Origin: Ischnura elegans
Lineage: Eukaryota > Arthropoda > Insecta > Odonata > Coenagrionidae
Assembly: GCF_921293095.1 (NCBI RefSeq)
Contig: NC_060259.1
Span: 75,264,120 to 75,328,119 of the forward strand
Direction: 5' to 3'
DNA length: 64,000 nt
The position numbers were made by a program, and so were the translations under genes. Below the pieces are notes generated by a model. The model saw only the letters and a list, made by a program, of their open reading frames with translations. It ran no database searches and was not told the origin of the DNA. Of the stretch, positions 1 to 12,600 are shown piece by piece (position 1 is the first letter of the stretch; the number at the start of each line of letters is the position of its first letter).

Positions 1-438
1 TTTACAGCCATCCCATGTGTTCCGAATAATGATGGGCCCTATGAATACCGCTAGCGCACACCTTTCTGACAGCATCATAATTTGCGTTCGCAACAGTAAA
101 AAAAATTCGGGGAGGGAGGAGGGGGCCATTTAGAGAACGTACACTTAACTTCGCATTTACTTAGCATTTATGGAGGGTTTAAGCACTGGCGACCGCCATG
201 TAAAATTTTGTCCTGTCAGTACAATTTTCACCACGTCATATTCGATGTATAATCTTCAAATCCGTTAGCGGTAGAGAGCATACACACTATTTTATCTGAC
301 CCAGCCTCTTTTGGAAGGCTAAAAACTTTCCCCTACGTCTATATTTATATAATTTAAGGTTTATGTTCACCTACATAACATTAGAGATTAGCATTTCCAG
401 TGAGTGATTGAGGAATGACCTTAGAATTTTTTTTTCAG
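1..438. other. SLC26 intron, part
   Basis: Sequence upstream of the first visible exon. It contains a short purine-rich run near 105-130 and no recognisable element. Confidence 0.6.
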
Positions 439-600
439 TTAAAGATAAGTGCAAAGATGCATTTGGGGATATAACAGTGTGGGGAACCATAAAGAAAACT
501 GTTCCTGTGTTAACATGGCTCCCAAAGTACAATTGGAAACAGGACTTCGTGTCAGATTTGATTTCCGGTTCAACTGTCGCTGTCATGCACATTCCACAAG
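439..600 (+). CDS. SLC26 exon a (first in window)
   Basis: The acceptor is a T-run ending in cag at 436-438; the donor is gtaag at 601. It enters with two bases of a split codon and leaves with one. It encodes the cytosolic lead-in ([15 protein letters not shown]...) and the start of the first membrane segment ([15 protein letters not shown]). Confidence 0.9.
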
Positions 601-3600
601 GTAAGAAAGCTGTATGATTTCCATTTCATCTTCAGAACTTGATGAATATGCATTAAATTACCGGAGCAATATCAACTTTTACTTTTATGAGATGGTCTCA
701 TAGGGAATAAATCCAGACTCGTGGTGGAAGAAAAAAATTTCATTGGAGCAAATATAATATTCTACACCCATTTAATCAAACATTGCTTTACTCAAAATTG
801 CTTCCTGTTAGGATGCTATATTCAAGAGTGTTTTGAATTTCATTTCGTACTTAAGACTCACTAATAGCTTCAAGTACTTATAGAGTGACGAAGTGTGAGC
901 TAAATCCTTTCAGTCAAATTACTTGCCATATGAGATCAAAATGCCTTTGTCAGTCGCAGTCTTAAAACCTACATAAAATTTCGCCGTTTTCCAGATAAAA
1001 ATTGGCTTTTAGCTCTGTAAATTTGTTATCATCTCAAGGTTCACATAACCGGTATCAATTTCGTAAACCAAGGTTCAAAACTGTACGACCAAAGGATTTT
1101 AGAGTTGATGTCATTTTTTCATGATTACATTTTCGTTTCCAGGAATGGGTTATGCTCTCTTGGGAGGCGTCCCGGCCATAACTGGTATCTACATGGCACT
1201 TTTTCCAGTTTTTATATATTTTATATTTGGAACCTCAAGGCACATATCAATGGGTAAGAATATGGAAACCAAATACATACTTTTTTATCCTAAAGAATAC
1301 AACAGGAGCTCTGGTATATAGCATAAACCACTGAGACATTTCGTTGTTAAAACAAATTCAGAGAATCAATCCTTCCACAATACCATATTTCTAGCATTTA
1401 TAAGTATCTTTTGTGTATGAGAAAACACTTAAAAGTATTGTAATTCAGCTTCTTCAGCTCCAAAAATTCCACCAATATTCATAGAAATAAAGTAGAGGCC
1501 AGTTAGCACGTCTAACTACCTGATTTGATCCAAATAACTGCGACCTACTCAATCCGAGACGCACAATAATAAAATTAATTTCTGCTTTCTAGAAAAAGAA
1601 TATTAAGATAATAAGCAGTACAATCAACGAAATAATTTGTTTCACAATATATTTTGCAATGACGTATTAGTTTGGAGCAGTTTGGAGCAGTGGTGAAGTA
1701 AAAAAATTGAACATATTACTCGTTAGCATTGCGGAAATTTCGCGAGGTTAGAACAAAAATTGTTCAAAGAATAGTAAATAAAATTACTCCAGAATTAATA
1801 GGAAAATGACTTCACAAATCGAAAAATACAATTAATTCTTTCAGCAAGCTAATTTGAACGTTAGTGGTGACACGCTGAGGAAAAACTAGCTAATTGCTTC
1901 GTTATGGAAAATTACTTCCATTACAGAAAGGAATATATACATTTTTTCTGAACTTCATCTTTCTATGCTTATAAATTTTTGTATTTTTTATCTCCGCAAA
2001 TATACCTCGTTCATTAACGTTCTTCAAGTCTGATCATTTTTGCAACTTACAATGAATTCGTTAGTGAAATAAACAAAAGGGGGATCAGGTTGGTGTGATG
2101 GCTAGAGGCTGAGGCTTCCCACCCGGCGGGCTCGGGTTCAAATCCCGGCAGTGGCAGAGAATTTTCAGAGACTGCCCGATCCCTGCTTGAATGTTGTGTG
2201 GAGGACATTTCAAGCGCAACACTCCGTCCGTCGGATGGGACGTTAAGCCGTGGTCCCCTTGGCGCCTTTCGTTAAGAGCAGGCTAACGCCGACGCCGGGT
2301 TTCTCTCCACCCTTCCTTCCACACCCTTCCCTCATGGCGCAAATGACCTCAGCTGTCGGTCGCTTCCTCCAAATACCATACCGAAATAAACAAAAACGCC
2401 TAATTTTTCGCATCCTGATTCATATCAATCCTTGAATGAATATCAATATCACTCTAACATGAGCTTACAATGGAAAACAATGGGGGAAAAATCAATGCAA
2501 TCAATCAGGAACTATCCTTAAGGTTTTTAATTAAACTTATATTATTTTATTCGACGTGACAGTGTTAACGTTTGCCCAAAATGACACTCCAAAAATCGTT
2601 ATTTCTCGTCCAACAGGAACATTTGCAGTTATATGTTTGATGGTGGCCAAATCGGTCAACCATTACGCAAATGTGGAAGATGGGGTTCCAATTCCAGCTA
2701 ATATGACAGAAACGGCTGTAACCCCCATGCAAGTCGCCACTGCGTTGGCATTTATGGTTGGTGGGATGCAGGTGAGGATACTTAAAATAATTTTTCCTTC
2801 TTTCAGAAATATCTGAAATTAACATGACCCAATTAAATGATCACGAAGCCAATTTAGATCGCAAAAAAAGTCATTAGAAGCACTGACTTTATCATTTTTC
2901 TAACGATCTTGATTTGTTGCTGTCGAATTAAATGAAAATTCTATGACTATCCATCATCGTAAATACCTGTGACATGCATCCATTCCATTATTATATATGA
3001 GGTTAACAATAACATTATAATGATAAATATATGAGTGCCATGCAGACTTTCTAGATTTCACGCAAAAAAATTCTATTTAAAAAATTAATATAAGTCAAAT
3101 AAAAAGTCTATAAAAGCATTTCCATTCCTGAATATTAGCTGAAAATTTACGAAACATAGAAAACATACTCTTCTTTTAGGAAATTAAGCAAAACCTTTAC
3201 CGAGATATAATTGTTTTCCATAACAAAGATTTTTACGAGTCGATCCGTGTGACACTAGCACTCACGTTAAATCCCGAAATTAAGATGGTATCCGATCAGT
3301 TCATAGGAGTTACCCTAGTTCAGTCATATCAATTTAGACGTTCTGCCTTTATTTAATTTTAATTAAGTAATTAGTATTTAAATAACCGTTATATTTTCTC
3401 TCTTTGACGTTATTTACAGATATTGATGTCCATTTTTAAACTGGGCATCGTCTGCACCCTGCTGTCCGAAACACTAGTCAGTGGTTTTACCACAGCAGCT
3501 GCCATTCATGTATTTACATCTCAAATAAAAGATCTGTTGGGAATTAAAGTGAAGAAGTTCGAAGGAGTATTCAACATTGGATTCGTAAGTAAATGTAAAA

Positions 3601-6600
3601 CTTTTTGCATGGGGTTTTTCGGGTATAACCTCCACAATGAGCTCAGAGAAATTTTTAAGTTTAATCCATTTTACTTAACTCTTCACAACCCAATGTTGCT
3701 TCTAAGCAACATCAAAAATGTTTAAACTTTCAGCTCCATTCAGGAAATATCTAAAACACCCATTATTTTGTAGTGTGAATTGTAATGATGAAATAGCTGC
3801 CACGATAATGATCATTGAGTGAAAAATGTTCAAGTTTTCAAAATGAAAAATCTTGAAATTTGATTTCTCCCAGAATCAGTTCTGGGTTATAAAGGGTTAA
3901 TTGAATTAACATCATTTATAGAATAGTGTAAGGCTTATTAAAATATCTCTCAGAAAGCCGTAAAACTCACTATTTATCCTAACATTTTTCTGGGGAGGGA
4001 CCCCGCACCTTTCACTTACCCTGGCGGGTATGCCATACCCCCAGACACCTCAGTATTAGTTGCGCCTAAAACCCCTCCTAACCTTAATTCCTAGCAGCGC
4101 TCCCGCTCTGGGCTATACTAAACGCCAAGATAACCACTGAATTGAGATTTTTTATGAGCCTGCTCTAAAAAACTTCCTCTTAAACTTTCACTAACAAGCT
4201 CGATTTCCATCCATTGCTTCCATAAATTGCAGTTTTTGCGTGTACATTTTCCCTTCCATCCACGTCAGGTTTTTTCATGCATAAGTTAAGTTAAAATGAT
4301 CAAAAATTGAGGTTTATTCTCTCTTTTCAGACATACATAGACATTTTCAGCCAACTGCACACTCTGAACTGGGCAGCGGTCGTCGTTTCAGCAGTGGCAT
4401 TGACGATGTTGCTGGTCAATAATGAAATTATTAAGGTAAGCCATGGGTATATGAACTTCTGAAAAAGGTCTATGGTCTAAAATCATTGAATAACAACTCC
4501 CTGGACAAAACCAGCAAAGGCGCTCTTTGTCCCCTACAAGCGAGGTGGACTTTCACTCCTTCTCAGCTAACCCAAAGGGACTCCTCACCCCCCCCCCTCT
4601 TTTCCTGCGTCGCTACTTACTCCTCTCCCTTTCTAAAGACACGCGGCCTCTCTTTTTACCCTAACCCCCCCTTTTTCACTCTTCTCAACCCCCCCTCTGT
4701 CTCTTTTCTATGGTCCTTCCCCATGTGTCGTCATTTTACAGTTATGACTAGAGTCGTCCTTCCAACGTGGGTTCTCCACATCCCGTAGTTGTATATTTTC
4801 CCACTGTCTCCACTCTGTACGCCCGTTCCCACCCCCTTCTTCAAATATGTCAAATCCTCCAAACCCCCCCCCTTTCTCAAGGGTATAAAGGAGATTTTCA
4901 AATGTTTTAAGTGTCTTGTACCAGATGATGGTTCAGTGAGCCGAAACGCGTAGTACGCATTAAAAATTCTTGTGGAAAAGTGCTACGATCTTTTATTTAT
5001 TTAAATATAATTAATTGTTTGAGGCGTAACTTGGTGAAAGCGATTCATAATTAAATTAAGAAAGAAGAAAGATTAATGTGAAAGTACAAAGTTCTTCTTT
5101 CTTAATTTATTTAAATATGTCTAACTTCCACCAAATGAAGGCTGAATCTGTTGAACTTACTCTATCTTTTTACAGAACGCAATCACAAATTTTTCTGCCT
5201 TAGCGTCGGCGTAAATATTGCGTCACTAATTTATTTAGGGAGGAGAGTAACCTAAAATTAGGCGGTAGATACGAGTACTCATAAATATGGGTATAGATAG
5301 GTTGGGCGGAAGATTACGAAGTCATACAATGTCAAAATAAGTTGAATAGAGTGAACAAATTCGTCTGTGGCTTACATAGTATGACCTGGTCTCGAACCAG
5401 TAACCCTTGATTCTCAGCCAAGTGCTTAGGCGCACGTTCGTGGATATATTTGCAAAGGACAAGGGCAGGCTAGCCCGCGGTTATTTCATCCGTTCTAGCC
5501 AAGTGTCATGATAATCTGTAAGAAGTGAAAGCAATTTTTATTTTGAGTTCCACTTATATGTAATTTATCAGAGGTAGAAAGAGAAAGTCGTGATAAAATT
5601 CAATTCTTGAAAATAAACTAAACATTGATTTTATCGATGATTTTTGCAGAATTAAAAATGCCAAAAAATTCAGATCGTATCCCTTATATAAGCTTCTATT
5701 TCTTTTTTACAGCCTAGGATCAGTAAATACTCGAAGATTCCTATTCCAATCGAGCTAATAGTTGTGATAACAGGAACATTAACTTCCATGTATGTCAATT
5801 TAGAGGAAGATTATGGTCTCCGTGCAGTTGGGCATATTCCAACAGGGTGAGTACCACGAATCCTATGCCTCCTCAAATACTTTTAGTATTTACGCAATCT
5901 ATCTTTTGGTAAAGTATAGAGTATATTGGCCTTTGATCTGTTGTAATGTAAGTAATTCTGTTTTCATTGATATTTCTATGTATGAGGATATATTTTCCAC
6001 TTTTCATTTGATTGCACAAGTCAAACATGTAACTGAATTTGGCATTTGACTCGAGGACAAATTACACTCGTACTGCGCGCGGCTTACGTCAGCTGCTTAT
6101 AGCCTTCAGCAATCTCTAAAAGTCCTTCGCATATCAAGAAATGAATATTCTTGAGGTAGTTGATAATTCCTAAGAATTACCTCCAAAATCAGGTATTTAT
6201 TTAAGAAGACAACCTGTGCCGTACAAAAGGAATTTTGATATTGCGAAAATATTTTATGAACCTAAAACATAATAATGCAATTCCCCTAAATTATATAATT
6301 TAATGCTCGCAGTAAAAATTCTTTTAAGAACTTACAAACAAAATGACAACGGGAATAATTATTGAAATACTACATTTGTTTTCCAAAACAACTTAAAAGG
6401 CAGAATAAGGGGAAATAAATTCCGTCAGGAAGAAACGATTTCCAAGACGATCGTAAAAATTTTAAAGGTGACTCAAGGAAGTTTGAAGGCCGAAGGATGG
6501 CTTCCTTATAGGTATGGTATGGTATGGTATTTGGAGGAGGCGACCGACAGCTGAGGTCATTTGCGCCATGAGGGTAGGGTATGGAAGAAAGGGTGGAGAG

Positions 6601-9600
6601 AAACCCGGCGTCGGCATTAGCCTGCTCTTAACGAAAGGCGCCAAGGGGACCACGGCTTAACGTCCCATCCGACGGACGGAGTGTTGCGCTTGAAATGTCC
6701 TCCACACAACATTCAAGCAGGGATCGGGCAGTCTCTGAAAATTCTCTGCCACTGCCGGGATTTGAACCCGAGCCCGCTGGGTGGGAAGCCAACACTCTAG
6801 CCACCACACCAACCCGATCCCCGGCTTCCTTATGATACGATGGGTACATTCGCATATTGTGGAGAAAGAGGATACGTCTTCCTCATAAAAAAACACATTC
6901 TCAGCTTCATACTGTTTATATGATGCGATGGTTCACGGCATTGCGGTTGTAGGGATTTGGAACGGGAAGTCTATTCTCGGAAAAGTGGTTGCTTCGGGCG
7001 GAAAGATAGGATTGTGCATACGATTTTCGTCGGCAACTTTGAAATTTGCTATATGCCTTCGATGAATGCCCCCCGCAACTCACCATAGTGGAGTGAAAAT
7101 AAAATTAAAATGATTTTTAAAACGATTTCGCCTCAAGTGGGTGCGGCAAGGCGTGAAATAGGGAGGTCCTAGAGGTCCCTGAATGTATGCGAAGCAAGGG
7201 GCATTCCAAAAACAGTATACAATGCATAAAAATAAGCTTTTCATCCCTCGAATAATAAAGCGTGGTTGCTTATTTGGTATATTAGAAATAAGTGTAGGAG
7301 AACATGATAGGTGAGTAGGGATTAGCACCTAATATTCATATCTAAACCTAATCAGCTCTAACACTTTATCATCGCAATGAAGACTTTGAATACCAAGGTA
7401 ACATCTTAAAAACCTTCAAGGCATGTCGAGTCGAATCTTGTCAACATTTTTCTATGCATTAAATATGAATATTTTAAATCTGGGGTATAATTTTCAAATT
7501 TATATGTATATAAGAGGGTGTCCGTTTGTCTGTCCGCCATGCGTTTCCTTACGGCTCCCCCGATTTGGATCAAAGTTAGTATATACGTGCATCTCATGCT
7601 CACAAACCAATTAGTGCTACTTTCGGTTGCGTCCGACGCGTCCTTTGCGCCATTATCTTATTTCCATTTGTTCCGTCAATCACACAGCTTTGCGATTTGA
7701 CACCCTGTCGGGTAGGCACACCTCATTACATGCCCGAAAGGGAAAACATAACTCCAAGAACTATACACTCGCCTTGATTCTCTCGATGCAAAACTTTTTG
7801 CAGACTTGGCATTCACATGACGTTTTTGATCTACGCACGTACGCACACAATCATCAATGTTGTGGAGTGGGGTATAAGCTGATTCCATGCACGGTATACG
7901 GAAATCACGTTTTACATTGTTGGCGACAGTGGCGCAGCGAGAGGGGGGGTTTTGGGGGATAAACCCCCCCCCCCCCAGAGCTCAAAGAAATTTTTAAGTT
8001 TAATCCATTTTACTTAATTGGATTGATATTACTAATAGAATACTGTAAGGTTGAATAAAATATCCCTCAGAAAGCCATAAAACTCACCATTTTGAACCAT
8101 TTTGTCATAAAATTCTGCAATTTATTAATCTCGCACCTACCCCTTATCCTGGTAGGTATTCCATACCCCCACACACCCCGGTATTTGTTGCACCTAAACC
8201 CCCCCCTCCCCAGCCTTAATTCCTAGCTGCGCCCTTGGTTGGCGAATGCATATAATACATACATATGTAGGCCATCATCATACTTGTTTTTTCCTTTACC
8301 TAAAAATCTTGCTATGTGACCATTATTTTTACCATGGGTGTCTATTCTGCTTCTAAGCTTTGTATTAGATAGATAGAAACTTGGTATGTACACATTTGTT
8401 ATTCATGTACATCTAATGCTGCCACTATGGAATAGTCTACTTGCAGCAATGTTATAATAATAATAATAATAAATTCCAAGTTTCCCACTGATGCGGGTGC
8501 TATCCTTCCCGAGCGACGCCGGGTGGCCTGTTAGTGAACATCTAAATCCAATCAGCAGCCACTCTATATTTTCACACTGAAGACTCGTTGAAAACTTGGG
8601 TATTATCTTTAAAAATTTCAGGGCATATCGATTGGACACTTGTCATCATTTGTCGGTACCTTAAATATGAAAATTTAAATATGAGAAAATGCTGAGGTAA
8701 AAATTTCCAATTTGAGATAGAGTTAAATGTTGACCAGAGTTTCCTCCATATTCTCTGAAATTTTCAAGACAGTACCGCAAGTTTTAAACGAATTATGCGT
8801 CACGAAAAAAGACCGGTCGTGCAGCAGTGATGCGTGCCCTTAAAGTTCACCGTTGGACCGTAATCGATTAATGAAATCTTTGTCACTGACCTTTCGTGTG
8901 GTCTCGAAACTCGACGAACGCTTTCGCCTCAAGTGGGTGCGGGAAGGCGTGAAATAGGGAGGTCCGAGAGCCAGCGTTGTCGTTTCTCCCTGAATGTATG
9001 CGAAGCAAGGGGCATTCCAAACAGCAAGCACCGCACAGCGGCGGATTACGGGGGGCTTTTAGAGAGGCAGCCACTCCCCTGGAATTTCTGGAAGAATCGA
9101 AATGATGGCAAACTTTAAGGCTCTCCAAATAAAGTGTTCATTGGTTTAATAAAACAATGTTTGAAAATAATTGACGAATATCAAACATACGCTAGTCCAT
9201 TCATATCGGAGACGCATTAGCACTGGTACTGAAAGGTAATGCATACGTCCAAGGCGTCTCAGAAAGTAATGAATGTTTCCGTCAGTTAAAAAAAAACAAA
9301 ATTTAAAAATAATTAACGAATATAAAAAATCCGCTTGCCCACTCATATCGGAGATGCGTCCAAGGCGTCTCAGAAAGTTATGAACGTTTCCGTCAGTTTA
9401 AAAAAAAACAATGTTTAAAAATAATTGACGAATATCAAAAATCCGCTTGTCCGAGAAGCAATCGGAGAAGCAATAACACTGGAAATGAGAGGTACTACAT
9501 ACGAACAAGGCGCCGCAGAAAGTAATGAACGTTTCCATCAGTTTAAAAAACAATGTTTGGATCCAAAGATTGGCCACGAGATTGCCCTGTTGCCGGATGC

Positions 9601-12600
9601 TCTGGACAACTCATGTCTTCGAATGCTTTGCCTTCCAGAGATCGCGATGTACCCATGGCACCCGGCAACAGGGAAGCTTCGCGGCCAATCGGAGCACTTG
9701 ACTCAAAGTAAACCCACCCAACTTCCGACCTAAACATCATTGGTAATTTTGGTTCCACCTGGCTTCAGCAATTTAGGCTTAAAATTTCGTGACACAATTT
9801 TTCCTCCCCCTGTATATTGAGGATTGTCCGGTAAAAACTTTAAGAAAAATCAGTACTGAATTGAAACGAAAGTATTCAACAAATTTTCTTTAAACCCACG
9901 AAAAATGATATGTATTAGTATAAGATGTGTAACTAAAATAAAACTATTCTTCAGCTTCAGGCTTCAGCAATTCAGGCTTAAAATTTCGTGACACAATTTT
10001 TCCCCACCCTGTATATTGAGGATTGTTCGGTAAAAACTTAAAGAAAAATAAGTACTGAATTGAAACGAAAGTATTCAACAAATTTTCTTTAAACCCACGA
10101 AAAGTGATATATATTAGTATAAGATATATAACTAAAATAAAACTATTTTTCAAGGAAATAATCTCATAAATCCCATGGCTTGCCCCCCCTAGTTATGATA
10201 CTGGGTACGCCCACCTCTGAAGCCCACCGCTGAGATGTATTGCATACTGCCTAGGCTCCACGGAAGATATTGAACTGCCTACCCCAAAACATAGACCTTA
10301 TTCCATCCCTGCAATATATCTACCTCTGAATGACTAATATTTGGGTTGCACATGAATTCTCAGAGTTATTTGAAGATGGTGAAATACCTCGAGTTATGAC
10401 TTACAGTTATGGACGCTGAATTTGCAAGCGCACAAAAATAGAAGTCGTATTTTTTTAATACTTTATTAACTTTCCACGCACGGAGTAGATAATATATTGC
10501 AAATGAACTTGATTTCAATGCTATTGTGAGAAAATTCAACTGTGAATTGGTGGACGCTGAATTTGCAAGAGCACGAAAATAGCAGTCGTATATTTTAAAA
10601 ATACTTAAGTCACTCTCCATGTGCGGAGTAGATAATATATTGCAAATTAACTTGATTTCAATGCTATTGCGAGAAAAATCAACTGTGAATTGCTCATATT
10701 CTTGGTGACTTAATCGGCTGGGACTAGCTCGAAACTTTTGGAGCACGTAACCTCAGCCACGGCAGGTGCCTAATTAGCTTTTAAATAGAGATGTTGAACA
10801 TTTTTTAGGCCTTTGCAGTCTTATTCTGTCGAAAATTGACACAGCTCAACTTAGAAAATTTCCTTCGAAAAGATTCCTCAAGTATAATTTTTGGGGGGAT
10901 TCCTTAGCTTCTTTCGATTCAGTAATTAATCCCGTGGCCATTGTGAACTAGGCCTCTTGTTCCTGAATTAGGCTATTTTTATGGACAACAACTTTTGAAT
11001 CGGCTCCTACAGAACATGTTAAGAAAAAGTCGTCCTTTCTCAATTTTTTAATGGTAAGGATTATAAAACGAGAGATATTTTGTTAGTTACCTCCATTCAA
11101 ATTCTATTTTGGCCCAAACTGGACATGCGCGTCGACAGCAAAAAAATTACTATGGCTGTGTCGTTTTTATTTCACCATTAAAACAAAAAATTAAAAATAA
11201 TTGATGAGACAAGCCACTTCCTATGCACACAGCCGACCTCAGACGCATTGTGTATAGTATAACATCCAGGCGCCAAAGCGAGCCTTTATTTCGCGGTATG
11301 CTGCGTGTCCACGCCGATGGTCTTCACAGCACTTGGTCATTGGTTCAAAAGTTAGTTTCAAGAACATAGAAGTGCAAAACTAAGAGTTAACCGTTCAGTA
11401 GTCGCGTGAGATAAAGTTACGTAAATATTCACGTCAGGTCATATTGACCCAGAGTTTAAACCTAAGTAATAATTGTCACACGATTGGATATAAACCTGAG
11501 TTTTAGTAGTAAGAAACTGAAACAATTTAAAGCAATTTATCTTGTTTTTCCAAAATATTCGGTGGTCTAATGCATAGTGTTAGAGATAATTTGCAAGTAC
11601 TGTCTTTGTATATCAAATTTATAATTGTGCGCTTGACCATCATTTTAATTGACAAATTTGGTGCTTACGCTCTCATATCAAGTAAATTTCCCATTCATAA
11701 AACATTTGGACAGAATACAGTATTTCCTTAAAGTAATTCATTTATTGTTAAGATTACAGTATAAAGCCGTGGTATGGACATAAATTTCCCAGAGTGGGAA
11801 CGCAAACATATTTGTGATAGAGTATGAATTGATGCACATACAAAGAAAGTCAAGGAATGTATATTATCAGCAAAATGGCATTCCACATTATTTTTTTGGC
11901 TCCTCACTCGACTTATGATAGATTGTTGCTTTCAGATAGTTAATTACTCCTTGACTATTTGGATACGAAAGGTAAACTTTTTTTGAAACACAACAAATAA
12001 CTTATTTTCAGTACTTTATATGTACTCAATGATCTTCACCCACTCACAGACATAAAGCTGAATCAAACATATTCTCACTTAGCATAACAGCTATGTAATC
12101 ATCCCATGCCACGTTATTAAGTTCCAGAGGGTCTCGTCACAATTCAGCTACCAAAGTGCAGAAAACAAATACGTGACACTTTTACATTAGTGCAGCACAT
12201 AACCTGGTTCCCGTAAAATGTTATTGGTGAATTGAAATAAGAAATTCTGTTTCAGATTGCCACAACCCACCTCTCCGACTTGGTACCTGATGAAATATCT
12301 AATAGTAGACGCTTTTACCATTACAATGGTAGCATACACAATTGCAATGTCAATGGCATTAATATTTGCCCAAAAATGGGGTTATGAAGTCGATTCAAAT
12401 CAAGAGTTATTAGCACAGGCAAGTAAAAAGAAAGAAATTTATATTGATAAAAATATGGTGAAAAAATACACTTTTTTAAATGCAAAATTTCTTACATTCC
12501 AGGGTGCAGGCAACATTTTTGGGTCTTTCTTTTCCTGCATGCCATTTACAGCATCTTTATCTAGGACATTAATTCAAACGACATCAGGTGGAAGGACTCA

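Noticed and set aside
4486-4788. 100-codon Pro/Ser-rich frame
   Set aside because: Generated by the pyrimidine-rich tract; compositional artefact.
9425-9733. 102-codon plus-strand frame
   Set aside because: It overlaps the tandem array, and its repeats in the other units are not open in the same frame.
12419-12502. Coding insert instead of an intron
   Set aside because: It interrupts a contiguous family motif, and both splice sites fit consensus (GC-AG), so intron is preferred. Retention is kept as a finding.
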